Assembly: GCF_013694245.2 (NCBI RefSeq)
Contig: NZ_CP059322.2
Span: 1,360,001 to 1,424,000 of the forward strand
Direction: 5' to 3'
From: Micromonospora ferruginea
Lineage (GTDB): Bacteria; Actinomycetota; Actinomycetes; Mycobacteriales; Micromonosporaceae
DNA length: 64,000 bases
The notes beneath the pieces are model-generated. The model was not told the origin of the DNA and made no database searches. It was given only the letters and a program-made list of their open reading frames with translations. Within the stretch, counting starts at the first letter, position 1; each line of letters starts with the position of its first letter. Shown here piece after piece: positions 28,682 to 38,333 of this stretch. The position numbers and the translations under genes are program-made.

Positions 28682-29947
28682 GTGACTGTCACGCTGAAAT
28701 CCACCTCGACGCCGGGTGAGCTGATGAGCCGCGGGCAGCGGCTGCGCCTCGTCCTGGTCCTCGGTTCGCTGATCGCGGTGGGCCCCCTGACCATCGACAT
28801 GTACCTGCCCGCGCTGCCCGCGATCGTCGCGGACTTCGCGACCACCTCGGCGGCGGTCCAGCTCACCCTCACCGGCACGCTCGCCGGGCTCGCCCTCGGC
28901 CAACTGCTGATCGGGCCGCTGTCGGACGCCGTCGGGCGGCGCCGCCCGCTGATCGCCGGGCTCGTGTTGCACGTCGTGGCGTCGTCGCTGTGCGTCGTCG
29001 CGCCGAACGTCGCCGTGCTCGGGGCGCTGCGGGTGGTGCAGGGCCTCGGGGTCGCCGCCACCGCGGTGGTCGCGATGGCCGTGGTCCGCGACCTGTTCAG
29101 CGGAGCGGCGTTCGCCACCCTGCTCTCCCGGCTGCTGCTGGTGATGGGCGCGGCGCCGATCCTCGCCCCGACCCTGGGCGGCGGGGTGCTGCGCTGGACG
29201 GACTGGCGCGGCGTGTTCGTCGCCCTCGCCGCCATCGGCGCGCTGCTCGTCGTGATCGCCTCGATCGGGCTGCCGGAGACCCTCGCGCCGGAGCGCCGTC
29301 GGCGCGGCGGCGTCGTCGCGACGATCGCGCTCTACGGGTCGCTGCTGCGCGACCGCGTGTTCGTGGGGCTGGTCCTGGTCGCCGGCCTGGCGATGGCGGC
29401 GTTGTTCGCCTACGTGGCCGGCTCGTCGTTCGTCCTGCAGCAGAGCTACGGGCTCGACGAGCAGCAGTTCGCGCTGGCCTTCGGGGCCGGTGCGGTGGGC
29501 CTGATCGGAGCCACGCAGTACAACGTGCGGCTGCTGCGCCGCCACCCGCCGCAGCGCATCCTGGTCGTCTCGCTGGGCGTGGGCACGCTGGCCGGGCTGG
29601 CCCTGGTGGGGTTCGCCGCGACGAACGTCGGCGGCCTGCCGGCCCTGCTGGTGTCGCTGTGGGTGGTGCTGGCGGCGGCGGGCCTGGCGATGCCGAACGC
29701 CCCGGCGCTGGCGCTGTCCCGGCACGGCGAGGCCGCGGGCACCGCCTCGGCCCTGCTCGGTGCCGTGCAGTTCGGCGTGGGCGCGGTGGCCGCGCCGCTG
29801 GTCGGCGTGCTGGGCACCGGGGCGGTGGCGATGGCCCTGGTGGTCGCCGGTGGCCTGGTGGCGGCGCTGGCCGTGCTGCTGGTCGTGGTGCGGCCGGCCC
29901 GGCTCGCCGACCTGGAACCGGTGCCGGCGGTCGTGGCCGTGCACTGA
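28682..29947 (+). CDS. Bcr/CflA-type MFS drug exporter
   Basis: A 421-residue major-facilitator transporter with twelve predicted helices. The DHA1/Bcr-CflA features are visible: LTIDMYLPALPAIVADF in helix 1 and the following loop, GQLLIGPLSDAVGRRRP (motif A between helices 2 and 3), and LRVVQGLGVAATAVVAMAVV (helix 4 with the motif B arginine). It would export a small toxic compound by proton antiport. It is divergent from tetR across the twin operators, so drug-inducible expression is the simplest reading. The GTG start at 28682 gives a short cytoplasmic N terminus; an internal ATG at 28724 (MSRGQRLR) is an alternative. A perfect hairpin follows the stop codon. Confidence 0.9.
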   Translation: MTVTLKSTSTPGELMSRGQRLRLVLVLGSLIAVGPLTIDMYLPALPAIVADFATTSAAVQLTLTGTLAGLALGQLLIGPLSDAVGRRRPLIAGLVLHVVASSLCVVAPNVAVLGALRVVQGLGVAATAVVAMAVVRDLFSGAAFATLLSRLLLVMGAAPILAPTLGGGVLRWTDWRGVFVALAAIGALLVVIASIGLPETLAPERRRRGGVVATIALYGSLLRDRVFVGLVLVAGLAMAALFAYVAGSSFVLQQSYGLDEQQFALAFGAGAVGLIGATQYNVRLLRRHPPQRILVVSLGVGTLAGLALVGFAATNVGGLPALLVSLWVVLAAAGLAMPNAPALALSRHGEAAGTASALLGAVQFGVGAVAAPLVGVLGTGAVAMALVVAGGLVAALAVLLVVVRPARLADLEPVPAVVAVH

Positions 29948-29957
29948 CGCGGAAGGC

Positions 29958-29980
29958 GGGCCCGGCCGACGGCCGGGCCC
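29958..29980. terminator. Hairpin between MFS and debranching-enzyme genes
   Basis: GGGCCCGGCC and GGCCGGGCCC form a perfect ten-base stem around the three-base loop GAC. It lies 10 bases after the MFS stop and 26 bases before the converging gene's stop, so it can serve both directions. There is no T-tract. Confidence 0.75.
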
Positions 29981-30006
29981 CGTCGCGTGACCGGACACGA
30001 TGCTTG

Positions 30007-32073
30007 TCAGTACGTGGTGGCCGGCGGGTTGTCCGGCCGGTGCCGGGCGAACGCGTCCAGGCGACCCCAGCGCCCGGGCACGTCCAACAGGGCGATGCGG
30101 TCGAACGCCGCCGGCAGGGCCGGGATCGCGGCGAGATGGTCCTCGTGCGGATCGAGGCCGAGCAGGGTACGCAGGAACAGCAGCGGTGCCCCGCTGGACC
30201 AGGCCTGCGGGCTGCCGGCGGTCGGGTAGCGCACCGGGTAGCGGGTGGTCCGGCGGTCGAAGCCACCGAACGCCTCGGGCAGGCGTCCCTCGAAGTAGGC
30301 GGCGGCGGAGATGATGCCCTCGGCGATCCGGCCGGCCTCGTCGGTCATGCCGTAGCGCCGCAGCCCCCAGGCGATGAACGAGTTGTCGAACGGCCACACG
30401 GTCCCGGTGTGGTAGCCCAGCGGGTTGTACCGGCTCTGTCCCTCGGCCATCGTGCGGACGCCCCAGCCGGAGAACAGCGCCGGGCTCATCAGGTGCTCGG
30501 CCACCCGCGCGGCCCGGTCCGGCGGCACGACCCCGCTCCACAACAGGTGCCCGATGTTCGAGGTGAGGCTGTCCACCGGGGTGCCGTCCGCGTCGAGCGC
30601 CACCGCGTACCAGCCGCGGTCCGCCAGCCAGAAGTCGCGGTTGAAGCGCTCGAACAGCTCCGCCGCCTCCCGTTCGAGCCGCTCGGCGAAGGGCACGTCG
30701 TGCCAGACCGTGCGCGCCAGCCGGGCCGCGCGGATCTTGGCGTCGTACGCGTACCCCTGGGTCTCGCAGGTCGAGCGGGGAAAGCCCGGCAACCGGCCGT
30801 CGGCGTAGGAGATGCTGTCCCAGGAGTCCTTCCAGCACTGGTTGTCCAGGCCGGTGTCGAGGTTGCGCCGCCGGTAGGACACGTAGCCGGCGCCGGTCAG
30901 GTCGGCGTGCCGGTCCATCCAGCCCAGCGCCGCGCGGGCCTCCTGCTCGAGTTCCCGCACCAGCGCGGTGTCCCCGCTCCAGCGTTCGTACTCGTCGAGC
31001 AGCACCACGAACAGCGGGGTGGCGTCGACCGTGCCGTAGTAGGGCGAGTGGGGTTGTTCCTCGAACGCCGCGGACTCGCCGTAGCGCAGCTCGTGCAGGA
31101 TGCGCCCGGGGTCCTCCTCCAGCACGTCGTCGGTCCGCGCGCCCTGCAACGAGGCGAGGATGCGCAGGGTCGGCGGGGTCAGCGACGGCGTGAACGGGAG
31201 GGTCTGCAGGCAGGTGAGCAGGCTGTCGCGGCCGAACAGCGTCATGAACCAGGGCAGGCCGGCCGCGGGCACGGTGGCGCCGCCGAGCGAGAGCGGCGCG
31301 AAGCGCAGCGCCGCGAGGTCGACCAGGCTGCGCTGGTACACCTGCCGCAGGGTGGCGCTGTCGGTGTCCAGGGTCGGCGCCGCGGCCACCCAGGCCCGCA
31401 CGCCGTCGGGCAGGACGGACGGGTCCGCGCGCAGGGCGCGGGGCCCGGCCCGCAGGTCGACGCCGTCGGGCCGCCACGCGCGCATCTCCGCGCGCAGCTC
31501 GACCGACCAGTCGGCCCCGGGCGCCAGCCGGACCGAGAACCGGATGTCCTCGGGGGTGAAGGTCGCCGGCCGGTCCGCGCTCAGGGCGACCTCGCGGTGG
31601 AAGGTGCCGCGCCGGTAGCCCAGCCGCAGGCCGTCCGGCGCGACCTCGGTGTACGTCTCACCGGCCTTCGTGCCGACGTTGAACTTGATCTCGAAGATGT
31701 CGGCGAAGTCGGCCGCCACCTCCAGCCGGACCGCCACCTCGCGCGGCTGGTCGCCGTAGTTGAAGACGGTGATCCACTCGGTCAGGTCGGCGTCGATGCG
31801 CCGTCGCCGGATGGCCGACACGTCGGCCTGCACGTAGTCCATCTGACCGCCGGGGACCAGGAAGAACGCGGCCTCGAAGTAGTGGCTGTCGTCCACCGAC
31901 AGGGCGGTCATCCGCTCGCCGTCGACGGTGAGCACCCACCGCGACAGGTATCGGCTGTCGGCGGCGAACAGGCCGACCGGGGCGGCCGGCGAGGACTCGA
32001 TGTCGCCGCAGCTGTCCGACACGACGAACGTGCTGCCGTCGATGCAGGAGACCGTGCCCGGCACGTCCTTCAT
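30007..32073 (-). CDS. Glycogen-debranching-type amylo-alpha-1,6-glucosidase
   Basis: A 688-residue protein with two parts. The first is an N-terminal beta-rich domain (about residues 1-220) of the bacterial glycogen-debranching N-terminal type (SCIDGSTFVVSDSCGDI, FAADSRYLSRWVLTVDG). The second is an (alpha/alpha)6-barrel of the GH63/GDE type (about 260-670) containing GLPWFMTLFGRDSLLTCLQ, YYGTVDATPLFVVLLDEYERWSGD, NQCWKDSWDSI and YHTGTVWPFDNSFIAWGL. It is usually annotated as amylo-alpha-1,6-glucosidase; proteins of this subgroup act on alpha-glucosides such as trehalose, sucrose or glycogen, and the true substrate is open. No signal peptide is seen. The start overlaps the SCP2 gene's stop by four bases (ATGA), so the two are translationally coupled. 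Confidence 0.85.
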   Translation of the reverse strand: MKDVPGTVSCIDGSTFVVSDSCGDIESSPAAPVGLFAADSRYLSRWVLTVDGERMTALSVDDSHYFEAAFFLVPGGQMDYVQADVSAIRRRRIDADLTEWITVFNYGDQPREVAVRLEVAADFADIFEIKFNVGTKAGETYTEVAPDGLRLGYRRGTFHREVALSADRPATFTPEDIRFSVRLAPGADWSVELRAEMRAWRPDGVDLRAGPRALRADPSVLPDGVRAWVAAAPTLDTDSATLRQVYQRSLVDLAALRFAPLSLGGATVPAAGLPWFMTLFGRDSLLTCLQTLPFTPSLTPPTLRILASLQGARTDDVLEEDPGRILHELRYGESAAFEEQPHSPYYGTVDATPLFVVLLDEYERWSGDTALVRELEQEARAALGWMDRHADLTGAGYVSYRRRNLDTGLDNQCWKDSWDSISYADGRLPGFPRSTCETQGYAYDAKIRAARLARTVWHDVPFAERLEREAAELFERFNRDFWLADRGWYAVALDADGTPVDSLTSNIGHLLWSGVVPPDRAARVAEHLMSPALFSGWGVRTMAEGQSRYNPLGYHTGTVWPFDNSFIAWGLRRYGMTDEAGRIAEGIISAAAYFEGRLPEAFGGFDRRTTRYPVRYPTAGSPQAWSSGAPLLFLRTLLGLDPHEDHLAAIPALPAAFDRIALLDVPGRWGRLDAFARHRPDNPPATTY

Positions 32074-32438
32074 CCGGCGCCGCCGTCGGGCCCGCCCGTC
32101 CGGGTGGCCGCCTCCGCCCGGGTCGGGAACAGCCGCCCGATCCGCAGCGCCAGGCCGAGATCCCCGTCGACCATGATCTCGCCCCGGGTGATCGCGGCCA
32201 ACCCGTTCATCCCGCCCGTCGCCATCGCCTCGGCGGTCCGCTCGGACGTGGTGATGACCGCGGAGGCGGGGCCGCCGTCGCGGGTGACGCGCAGGTGCCC
32301 CCGGTCGATGTCGAGTCGCCACTGCCGCAGGCCGCCGTCGGCGCGGATGTCGATCCGGACACTGCCGCTGACCGTGCCGAGCCGAGGGTCGTACCCCATT
32401 GCCGACAACCGGTCGAAGAAGGCGTCGGTGAACGTCAT
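32070..32438 (-). CDS. SCP2 sterol-binding-domain-like small protein
   Basis: A 122-residue cytoplasmic protein resembling the SCP2/sterol-transfer fold: TVSGSVRIDIRADGGLRQW, then a strand with HLRVTRDGGPASAVITTSE, then the family-like turn MNGLAAITRGEIMVDGDLGLALRIGRLFP, where G-E-x-x-V-x-G-D is typical. SCP2 modules carry a hydrophobic ligand; the ligand here is unknown. The start at 32438 has GAGGAGG upstream. Its stop codon overlaps the start of the debranching-enzyme gene, an unexpected pairing of a lipid-type fold with a glucosidase. Confidence 0.7.
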   Translation of the reverse strand: MTFTDAFFDRLSAMGYDPRLGTVSGSVRIDIRADGGLRQWRLDIDRGHLRVTRDGGPASAVITTSERTAEAMATGGMNGLAAITRGEIMVDGDLGLALRIGRLFPTRAEAATRTGGPDGGAG

Positions 32439-32545
32439 CTGGCCTCCTCGCAAGCCGCCGGCGGAGCGCTCGGCGCGTACCCCCTGCGCCGGCCGGCTAA
32501 CCTGCTCGACGCGCGACACCGGCGCTCTCGGCGGATAATGACTCG

Positions 32546-32716
32546 ATGACGAACCCCGATCTCGACCCCGAGGTGTACCCGCCGCTCGACCCGCGTGAGG
32601 ACGTGCCGGACGACCCCGGCGAACTCCTCCCGGACACCCCGGACGAGCTGCCGGAGGCGCCGGTCGAGCCGATGCCCGACGACGGGGACCCGGGCGGCGT
32701 GCCTGAGCCGGCCTGA
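32546..32716 (+). CDS. Small acidic Pro/Asp-rich protein, unknown function
   Basis: A 56-residue frame beginning [19 protein letters not shown] and ending GGVPEPA. About one third of the residues are Asp or Glu, with many prolines, few hydrophobic residues and no basic residue besides one Arg, so it is probably disordered. Codon use is strongly GC at third positions across the whole frame, which supports coding. It is divergent from the SCP2 gene. Function cannot be assigned; similar tiny acidic proteins occur in actinobacteria. Confidence 0.55.
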   Translation: MTNPDLDPEVYPPLDPREDVPDDPGELLPDTPDELPEAPVEPMPDDGDPGGVPEPA

Positions 32717-32808
32717 TCCGCCGCTCAGCGGCCTGCGGCGCCAAGGCATCGGCAAAGGCCGATGAATCTGCTGTAATGGACCCCGTGCCGAGCGGCAGGG
32801 GAGGCCGG

Positions 32809-34017
32809 ATGCGCATCGTCGACGCCCGGGTGATCGTGACCTGTCCCGGCCGCAACTTCGTCACCCTCAAGGTCGTCACCGACGAGGGGGTCACCGGCGT
32901 CGGCGACGCCACCCTCAACGGCCGGGAACTGGCCGTCGCGTCCTATCTGCGCGACCACGTCGTGCCGCTGCTGATCGGGCGCGACCCGGCCCGGATCGAG
33001 GACACCTGGCAATACCTCTACCAGGGCTCCTACTGGCGGCGCGGGCCGGTCACGATGAGCGCGATCGCCGCCGTCGACACCGCGCTGTGGGACATCAAGG
33101 GCAAGGTCGCCGGGCTGCCGGTCTACCAGCTTCTCGGCGGCCGGTCCCGCGAGGGCGTGACCGTCTACGGCCACGCCAACGGCGAGACCGTCGATGAGGT
33201 GCTGACCGAGGTCGCCCGCTTCGTCGACCTCGGCTACCGCGCGGTGCGCGTGCAGTGCGGCGTTCCCGGCCTGCCCCGCACCTACGGCGTCAGCACCGAC
33301 AAGATGTTCTACGAGCCCGCCGACGCCGCGCTGCCCACCGAGACGACCTGGTCGACCGAGGCCTACCTGGCCCACGTGCCGACCGTGTTCGCCCGGGTCC
33401 GCGACGAGTTCGGCCCCACCCTGCGGCTGCTGCACGACGTGCACCACCGGCTCACCCCGATCGAGGCGGCCCGCCTCGGCAAGAGCCTGGAGCCGTACGC
33501 GTTGACCTGGATGGAGGATCCTGTCCCGGCGGACCTGCCGGAGGGCTTCCGGCTCATCCGCCGACACACCACCACCCCGATCGCCGTCGGTGAGGTCTTC
33601 ACCAGCATCTTCGACGCCGCGCAGCTCATCCGGGAACAGCTCATCGACTACGTCCGGGCCACCGTGGTGCACGCCGGCGGGCTCACCCACCTGCGCCGCA
33701 TCTTCGACCTCGCCGCGCTGCACCACGTCCGTAGCGGCTCGCACGGCGCCACCGACCTGTCCCCGGTCTGCATGGCCGCCGCCCTCCAGCTCGACCTCGC
33801 GATCCCCAACTTCGGCCTGCAGGAGTACATGCGGCACACCGCGCCGACCGACGAGGTCTTCCCGCACGGCTACCACTTCGACGGCGGCTACCTGCACCCC
33901 GCCGAGACACCCGGGCTCGGCGTCGACATCGACGAGGAGGCCGCGGCCCGCCACCCGTACGCGCCGGCGTACCTGCCGGTGAACCGGCTGACCGACGGCA
34001 CCGTGCACCCCTGGTGA
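32809..34017 (+). CDS. manD: D-mannonate dehydratase, ManD type (enolase superfamily)
   Basis: A 402-residue enolase-superfamily dehydratase that converts D-mannonate to 2-keto-3-deoxygluconate in glucuronate breakdown. Residue numbers match the characterised Novosphingobium ManD exactly: metal ligands Asp210 (LHDVHHR), Glu236 (MEDPVP) and Glu262 (AVGEVF), and catalytic-site Arg147, Tyr159 and His212. The protein length is also the same. The ATG at 32809 follows AGGGGAGG; a GTG further upstream in frame lacks support. The neighbouring GH67 alpha-glucuronidase supplies glucuronate, so the pathway link is strong. It converges on the alpha-glucuronidase operon with 13 bases between the stops. 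Low-efficiency or gluconate-specific members of this subgroup exist, so the exact substrate is likely but not certain. Confidence 0.9.
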   Translation: MRIVDARVIVTCPGRNFVTLKVVTDEGVTGVGDATLNGRELAVASYLRDHVVPLLIGRDPARIEDTWQYLYQGSYWRRGPVTMSAIAAVDTALWDIKGKVAGLPVYQLLGGRSREGVTVYGHANGETVDEVLTEVARFVDLGYRAVRVQCGVPGLPRTYGVSTDKMFYEPADAALPTETTWSTEAYLAHVPTVFARVRDEFGPTLRLLHDVHHRLTPIEAARLGKSLEPYALTWMEDPVPADLPEGFRLIRRHTTTPIAVGEVFTSIFDAAQLIREQLIDYVRATVVHAGGLTHLRRIFDLAALHHVRSGSHGATDLSPVCMAAALQLDLAIPNFGLQEYMRHTAPTDEVFPHGYHFDGGYLHPAETPGLGVDIDEEAAARHPYAPAYLPVNRLTDGTVHPW

Positions 34018-34030
34018 GCGCGCCCGCAGG

Positions 34031-36124
34031 TCAGTGGATGCGACGGCCGTGCGCGTCCGGCACCCCGGACTTGCGGAAGAAGTAGGTGTTGACCTGGTCC
34101 CGCCACTCTACGGCGCACCGGAACTGCTCGTCGAGGCGCTCGGCCACCCGGTCGTGCACCGCCGGGTCGAGCGCCCCGGCCAGCGACCGCCAGCGCTCCC
34201 GCATCGCCGCCACCTCCGCCACGCCGGCGAAGTGCGTGTCGTAGATGTGCTGGATCACCGTGCGCCCGCTGTGCAGCACGTGACCGTACGGCACGTGGTG
34301 GAAGAAGAGCAGCAGCTCGTCCGGGCACCGCCGGCGCGACTCGTACACCTCCGACCACGGCGACGGGTACTGGCCGGTGAAGCCGGTGCCGGTCGCCCGG
34401 GTGCGGTCCACCCCGACACCGTCGCGGTCGGCGAAGTGGTAGGTGCCCCACGGGGTGTACTCGTACCCGTCCACGTCCGGCCCGTAGTGGTGGCCCGGCC
34501 GGACCATGAAGCCGACGCCCAGCGGCGCGGTGTAGCGCTCGTAGGTGCGCCAGGAATCGTCCATGATCGCGTGCAGCGTCCGCCGCACCAGCTCCGGATC
34601 GCCGGTGGTCACCGGCAGCCAGGTCAGCTCGATCCACTCGTCGAGGATCGCGCCCGGGTCCAGCCGCGGATCCCAGGCGAGGCGGCCGGCGGCGTACAGG
34701 TTCGCCTGGGCCAGCGGATGCCCGGTCCAGAACGGGTCGTCGCCCACGTTGGCCACCGCCACCAGGCCGCCGGCGGCGACCACGTCGGCGACCGTGTCGC
34801 CGGCCGGACCCCACGGCGCGAACCGCAGCACCTCGCTCCACCACGGGCCGAGATGGCAGACGTGCCGCTGCTGGCCGGTGTACTCCTGCGTCGCCTGCAC
34901 CTCCAGCGCCAGCCGGGTGGCCGGCATCGCGGCGAGCACCGGAGACACCGGCTCGCGCGTCTGGAAGTCCAGCGGCCCGAACTTCACCTGGAGGACGACG
35001 TCGTCCCGGAACCGCCCGTCCAGCGGCGCGAAGTGGTCGTGCGCGGCCCGGGCCCGATCGGTGGACCGGTCCCGCCAGTCCTGCCGGTGGTCGTAGACGA
35101 ATGCCCGCCAGCGCACCACGCCGCCGTGCGGGGCGAGCGCCCCGGCGAGCAGGTTCGCCCCGTCGGCGTGGTCGCGCCCGTAGGCGAACGGGCCGGGCCG
35201 GCCCTCCGAGTCGGCCTTCACCAGGTAGCCGCCGAAGTCCGGGATCCGCCGGTAGACCCGCCCGGTGGCCTCCGCCCACCAGGCCCGCACCCGGCCGTCC
35301 AGCGGGTCCGCGGTGGGCAGGCCGCCGAGCACCATCGGGGCGGCGAAGGTCACCGACAGATGGACCCGGATGCCGTACGGGCGCAGCGCGTCGGCGATCT
35401 CGGCCACGTCGCCGAGCCGGTCGGTCAGCAGCCGCGCCTCGGTGTCGTGCACGTTGACGTTGTTCACCGTCACCGCGTTGACGCCGCACGCGGCGAGCAG
35501 ACGCCCGTAGTCCCGTAGCCGCTCCGGCTCCCGCCGGGCGGCGCCGTCGCGCCAGAAGACGGAGCCGCCGGCGTAGCCGCGTTCGACCTGCCCCGACACC
35601 GGGTGCACGGCCACGTTGTCCCAGTGGTCGAGTATCCGCCGGGCCAGCGCTGGCTGGTGCCGCCGGGGCGGCCGGTCGTCGTCGAAGGCCGCCGCGCCGA
35701 GCCGGACCACGTGGAACAGCCCGTACAGCAGGCCGGCCGGCGCGTCGGCCAGCACCACCGTCACGCCGTCCACCCGGGCCAGCAGGAACCCCTCCTCGCC
35801 CAGGGACCCGTCGCCCGTGCCGTCCACCGCCGGCGTCGCGCCCAGGCGGGCCGCCTCGGCCGCCGCGTTCGCGACCGGACCGGCGGTACGCGACGCGAGC
35901 ACCAGGTCGGCGTCGACGTCCCAGGGCGGGGAGTGCCAGACCCGCCCGCCGTGGCGGGCGCAGGCCCGGGTCACCTCGTCCAGCACGGTGTCGACGAGCG
36001 TGCCGTCGCCGTGCACCAGCACGTCCCGGGCGCCGAGGGCCCGGAACGCCGCCGACGGCAGCCAGGCCGCGTGCCAGGTCGACTTCTCGGCGGCCGAGGC
36101 CCGGCCGGTGACCGGAACGCTCAT
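34031..36124 (-). CDS. Alpha-glucuronidase, GH67
   Basis: A 697-residue intracellular enzyme that removes glucuronic or 4-O-methylglucuronic acid from the non-reducing end of imported xylo-oligomers. Family 67 blocks are readable in order: an N-terminal hexosaminidase-like beta/alpha domain, RRILDHWDNVAVHPVSGQVERGYAG, NVNVHD, the barrel strand DFGGYLVKADSEGRPGPFAYGRDHADGANLL (with the KADSEGxPGP signature), VVLQVKFGPLDFQTREPVSP, and the C-terminal all-helical region starting near WTGHPLAQANLYAAGRLAWDP. Length fits the family. No signal peptide is present. The start overlaps the DUF624 gene's stop (ATGA), so it is the last gene of the ABC-transporter operon. Confidence 0.93.
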   Translation of the reverse strand: MSVPVTGRASAAEKSTWHAAWLPSAAFRALGARDVLVHGDGTLVDTVLDEVTRACARHGGRVWHSPPWDVDADLVLASRTAGPVANAAAEAARLGATPAVDGTGDGSLGEEGFLLARVDGVTVVLADAPAGLLYGLFHVVRLGAAAFDDDRPPRRHQPALARRILDHWDNVAVHPVSGQVERGYAGGSVFWRDGAARREPERLRDYGRLLAACGVNAVTVNNVNVHDTEARLLTDRLGDVAEIADALRPYGIRVHLSVTFAAPMVLGGLPTADPLDGRVRAWWAEATGRVYRRIPDFGGYLVKADSEGRPGPFAYGRDHADGANLLAGALAPHGGVVRWRAFVYDHRQDWRDRSTDRARAAHDHFAPLDGRFRDDVVLQVKFGPLDFQTREPVSPVLAAMPATRLALEVQATQEYTGQQRHVCHLGPWWSEVLRFAPWGPAGDTVADVVAAGGLVAVANVGDDPFWTGHPLAQANLYAAGRLAWDPRLDPGAILDEWIELTWLPVTTGDPELVRRTLHAIMDDSWRTYERYTAPLGVGFMVRPGHHYGPDVDGYEYTPWGTYHFADRDGVGVDRTRATGTGFTGQYPSPWSEVYESRRRCPDELLLFFHHVPYGHVLHSGRTVIQHIYDTHFAGVAEVAAMRERWRSLAGALDPAVHDRVAERLDEQFRCAVEWRDQVNTYFFRKSGVPDAHGRRIH

Positions 36125-36810
36125 GGGGTGAACTCCGTCCGGATGGTGTCGATCATCGGGTCGGCGATCCGCAGCAGCGCCAGCACCAGTGGCGCGGCCA
36201 GCAGGGCGAGCACCGCCTCGGAGAAGGCCGCGGTGACCCCGGCGGCGGCGGCCAGCAGCACGGTGTTGCCGAGCGTGACGCCGGGCCGGCGCACCAGGAA
36301 GTACACGGCCAGCCGGATCGCGTCGCGGGTGCGGAAGGTGAACAGCGAGACGATCACCAGGGCGTTGACGCCGACCAGCAGCACCCCGGCGCCGACCAGC
36401 ACCAGCGGCGCCGCCCACCAGCCGGGGACACCCGCGGCGTCCAGGTGGGCCAGGTTCACCGCGATGACGGTCAGCCACGCCAGCGTCGGCGCCCAGACGC
36501 GCAGCACGCCCGTCAGGTTGGCCCGGTAGGCCCGGCGGAAGGTGGCGGCGGGCCGCAGGTCGGTCAGGTCCGGGCGCTGGTGGCGCAGGGTGTGCAGCGC
36601 GGCCGAGACGGCCGGGCCGACCGGCAGCAGCGCGACCGCGACCAGCGGCAGGTTGCTGGCGTCGCGGTCGAGCAGCACCAGCGCGACCAGGCCGGGCAGC
36701 ACGCCGAGCAGCAGCCACAGCTCCACGGTCAGCAGCGTGTGGACGGTGGCGGCGGCCCGCGACAACGGCCCGTCGCCGAACTCCGGTCGCCGGCCCGCCG
36801 CGTCGGTCAC
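36121..36810 (-). CDS. DUF624 (YesL-like) membrane protein
   Basis: A 229-residue protein with five to six predicted helices, assigned to DUF624 from FGDGPLSRAAATVHTLLTVELWLLLGVLPG at the N terminus and a central RRAYRANLTGVLRVWAPTL segment. DUF624 proteins accompany oligosaccharide ABC transporters of the LplABC/YtcQ type, as in this operon; their function is unknown, perhaps transport assistance. The GTG start at 36810 overlaps the stop of the upstream xylosidase gene (GTGA), and its stop overlaps the alpha-glucuronidase start, so all three are coupled. Confidence 0.8.
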   Translation of the reverse strand: MTDAAGRRPEFGDGPLSRAAATVHTLLTVELWLLLGVLPGLVALVLLDRDASNLPLVAVALLPVGPAVSAALHTLRHQRPDLTDLRPAATFRRAYRANLTGVLRVWAPTLAWLTVIAVNLAHLDAAGVPGWWAAPLVLVGAGVLLVGVNALVIVSLFTFRTRDAIRLAVYFLVRRPGVTLGNTVLLAAAAGVTAAFSEAVLALLAAPLVLALLRIADPMIDTIRTEFTP

Positions 36811-38333
36811 GGCCGTGCCTCGGGCGGGTCGAGCAGGCGGTCGTCCCACCACGGTGGAGTCTCGTCCACCACCGGGGTCAGCTCGGCGAGGGTCACCTCG
36901 TGCCGGGCGAGTGTCAGGTCCACGTCGGCCCGCCCGCCGGTGACCGGCAGCGCCCGGTGGGTACGGGCCGGTTCGGCCGCCTCCCGCAACGCGTCGAGCT
37001 GCCGTGGCCGGGGCGACTGCGGGCTGCCCATCTCCCGCCAGGCCGCCCAGACGTTGCCGGCGTCCTCGCTCACCGACCGGCGCAGCAGGAACGCCGACAC
37101 GGTGCCCGGCCGGCCGATCGGGACGGACAGCGCCACGGTGTGCCGCTCGGGCGTCGGCTCCCGGCCGGTGACGTCCACCGGCGCCCAGGCCAGCACCGCG
37201 ATCCGGCCGTCGGGGTGGCGGGTGACGAGATGGTCCGCCCCGCGGGCGAGCACCTCGTCGCCGAGCCGGGCCATGAACGCGTACAGGTGGTAGGTGGGCT
37301 TCCTGACCTGCCGGTGGGTGAGCAGGCCGAAGCCGCCGTGCAGCAGGGCGGTGGGCACCCCCTGCTCCTCGAACACGTCGCAGAAGGTCCAGTACGAGAA
37401 CGAGTCGACCAGCTCCCCGCCACCGGCCAGCACGGGCGCCAGGTAGGCGGCGTGGAAGGCGGTGTCGTGGATCGGGTTGTCCGGCCGGTACGAGGAGTTG
37501 AACTCGGTGATGTGCACCGGCCGGTCGGCCAGCGCGGTGCCGGCCAGGCGGCGGCGGGGCGCGGCGAACTGGGCCAGCAGCTCCGCCGCCGGGGCGAGGG
37601 CCTGCCGGGTGCCGAACGGCACATGCCGCGCCGGGCCGGAGGTGTAGGCGTGCCGGCTGACGAAGTCGACGGGCACGTCGCGCGCGGTGACGAACTCGGC
37701 GAACGGCGCCAGCCACCCGTCGGCGCCGGGGGAGAGGGCCGGCCCGCCGACCTGCAACGCGGCGTCGACGTCCTTGACCGCGTGCGCCGACACCTCGTAG
37801 AGGCGGTGGTAGGCGGCCTGGTCGGCGCCCGCCCAGAACTCGGTCAGGTTGGGCTCGTTCCACACCTCGATCGGCCAGCCGCGCACCTCGTCGAGGCCGT
37901 ACCGGTCGACCAGGTGGGCCACCGTGGCCCGGACCAGGTCGCCCCACTCGCGCAGCGAGCGCGGCGGCGTCACGTTGCCCCGCCACCAGAACACCGTCTG
38001 CTCGCCGGAGGCGAGCGTCGAGGGCATGAAGCCCAGCTCCACGAACGGCCGGACCCCGAGGTCGAGGTAGGCGTCGACGACCTGGTCGACGTACGTGAAG
38101 GCGTGCCGCACCCGATGCTCGCCCCGCCACTCGTAGGGCCGGTGCACGCCGACGCCGTCGCTGAGCAGCCCGTGCCCGCGGATGTGCCGGAAGCCGATCT
38201 CCCGCTGCACCAGCGCCAGCGATTCCTGGTGGTCGCGTCGCAGCGCCAGGTCGAACCGGCCGGTGCCCACGCAGGTACGCCAGGCGTCGGTCAGCCGGCC
38301 GACGGGCCGGTCGGGAACGATGAGCCGCATCAT
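36807..38333 (-). CDS. Beta-xylosidase, GH39
   Basis: A 508-residue cytoplasmic glycosidase. The acid/base Glu160 (EVWNEPN) and nucleophile Glu277 (ITEFNSS) occupy the same residue numbers as in the characterised Thermoanaerobacterium XynB. The barrel runs to about residue 345, and a C-terminal beta-sandwich follows (VLAWAPVD, then the LTLARHEVTLAEL strand). It would release xylose from short xylo-oligomers brought in by the adjacent ABC transporter. The ATG at 38333 overlaps the stop of the binding-protein gene (ATGA); a second ATG follows at once. No signal peptide is present. Alpha-L-iduronidase is the other GH39 activity, but the context favours xylosidase. Confidence 0.92.
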   Translation of the reverse strand: MMRLIVPDRPVGRLTDAWRTCVGTGRFDLALRRDHQESLALVQREIGFRHIRGHGLLSDGVGVHRPYEWRGEHRVRHAFTYVDQVVDAYLDLGVRPFVELGFMPSTLASGEQTVFWWRGNVTPPRSLREWGDLVRATVAHLVDRYGLDEVRGWPIEVWNEPNLTEFWAGADQAAYHRLYEVSAHAVKDVDAALQVGGPALSPGADGWLAPFAEFVTARDVPVDFVSRHAYTSGPARHVPFGTRQALAPAAELLAQFAAPRRRLAGTALADRPVHITEFNSSYRPDNPIHDTAFHAAYLAPVLAGGGELVDSFSYWTFCDVFEEQGVPTALLHGGFGLLTHRQVRKPTYHLYAFMARLGDEVLARGADHLVTRHPDGRIAVLAWAPVDVTGREPTPERHTVALSVPIGRPGTVSAFLLRRSVSEDAGNVWAAWREMGSPQSPRPRQLDALREAAEPARTHRALPVTGGRADVDLTLARHEVTLAELTPVVDETPPWWDDRLLDPPEARP

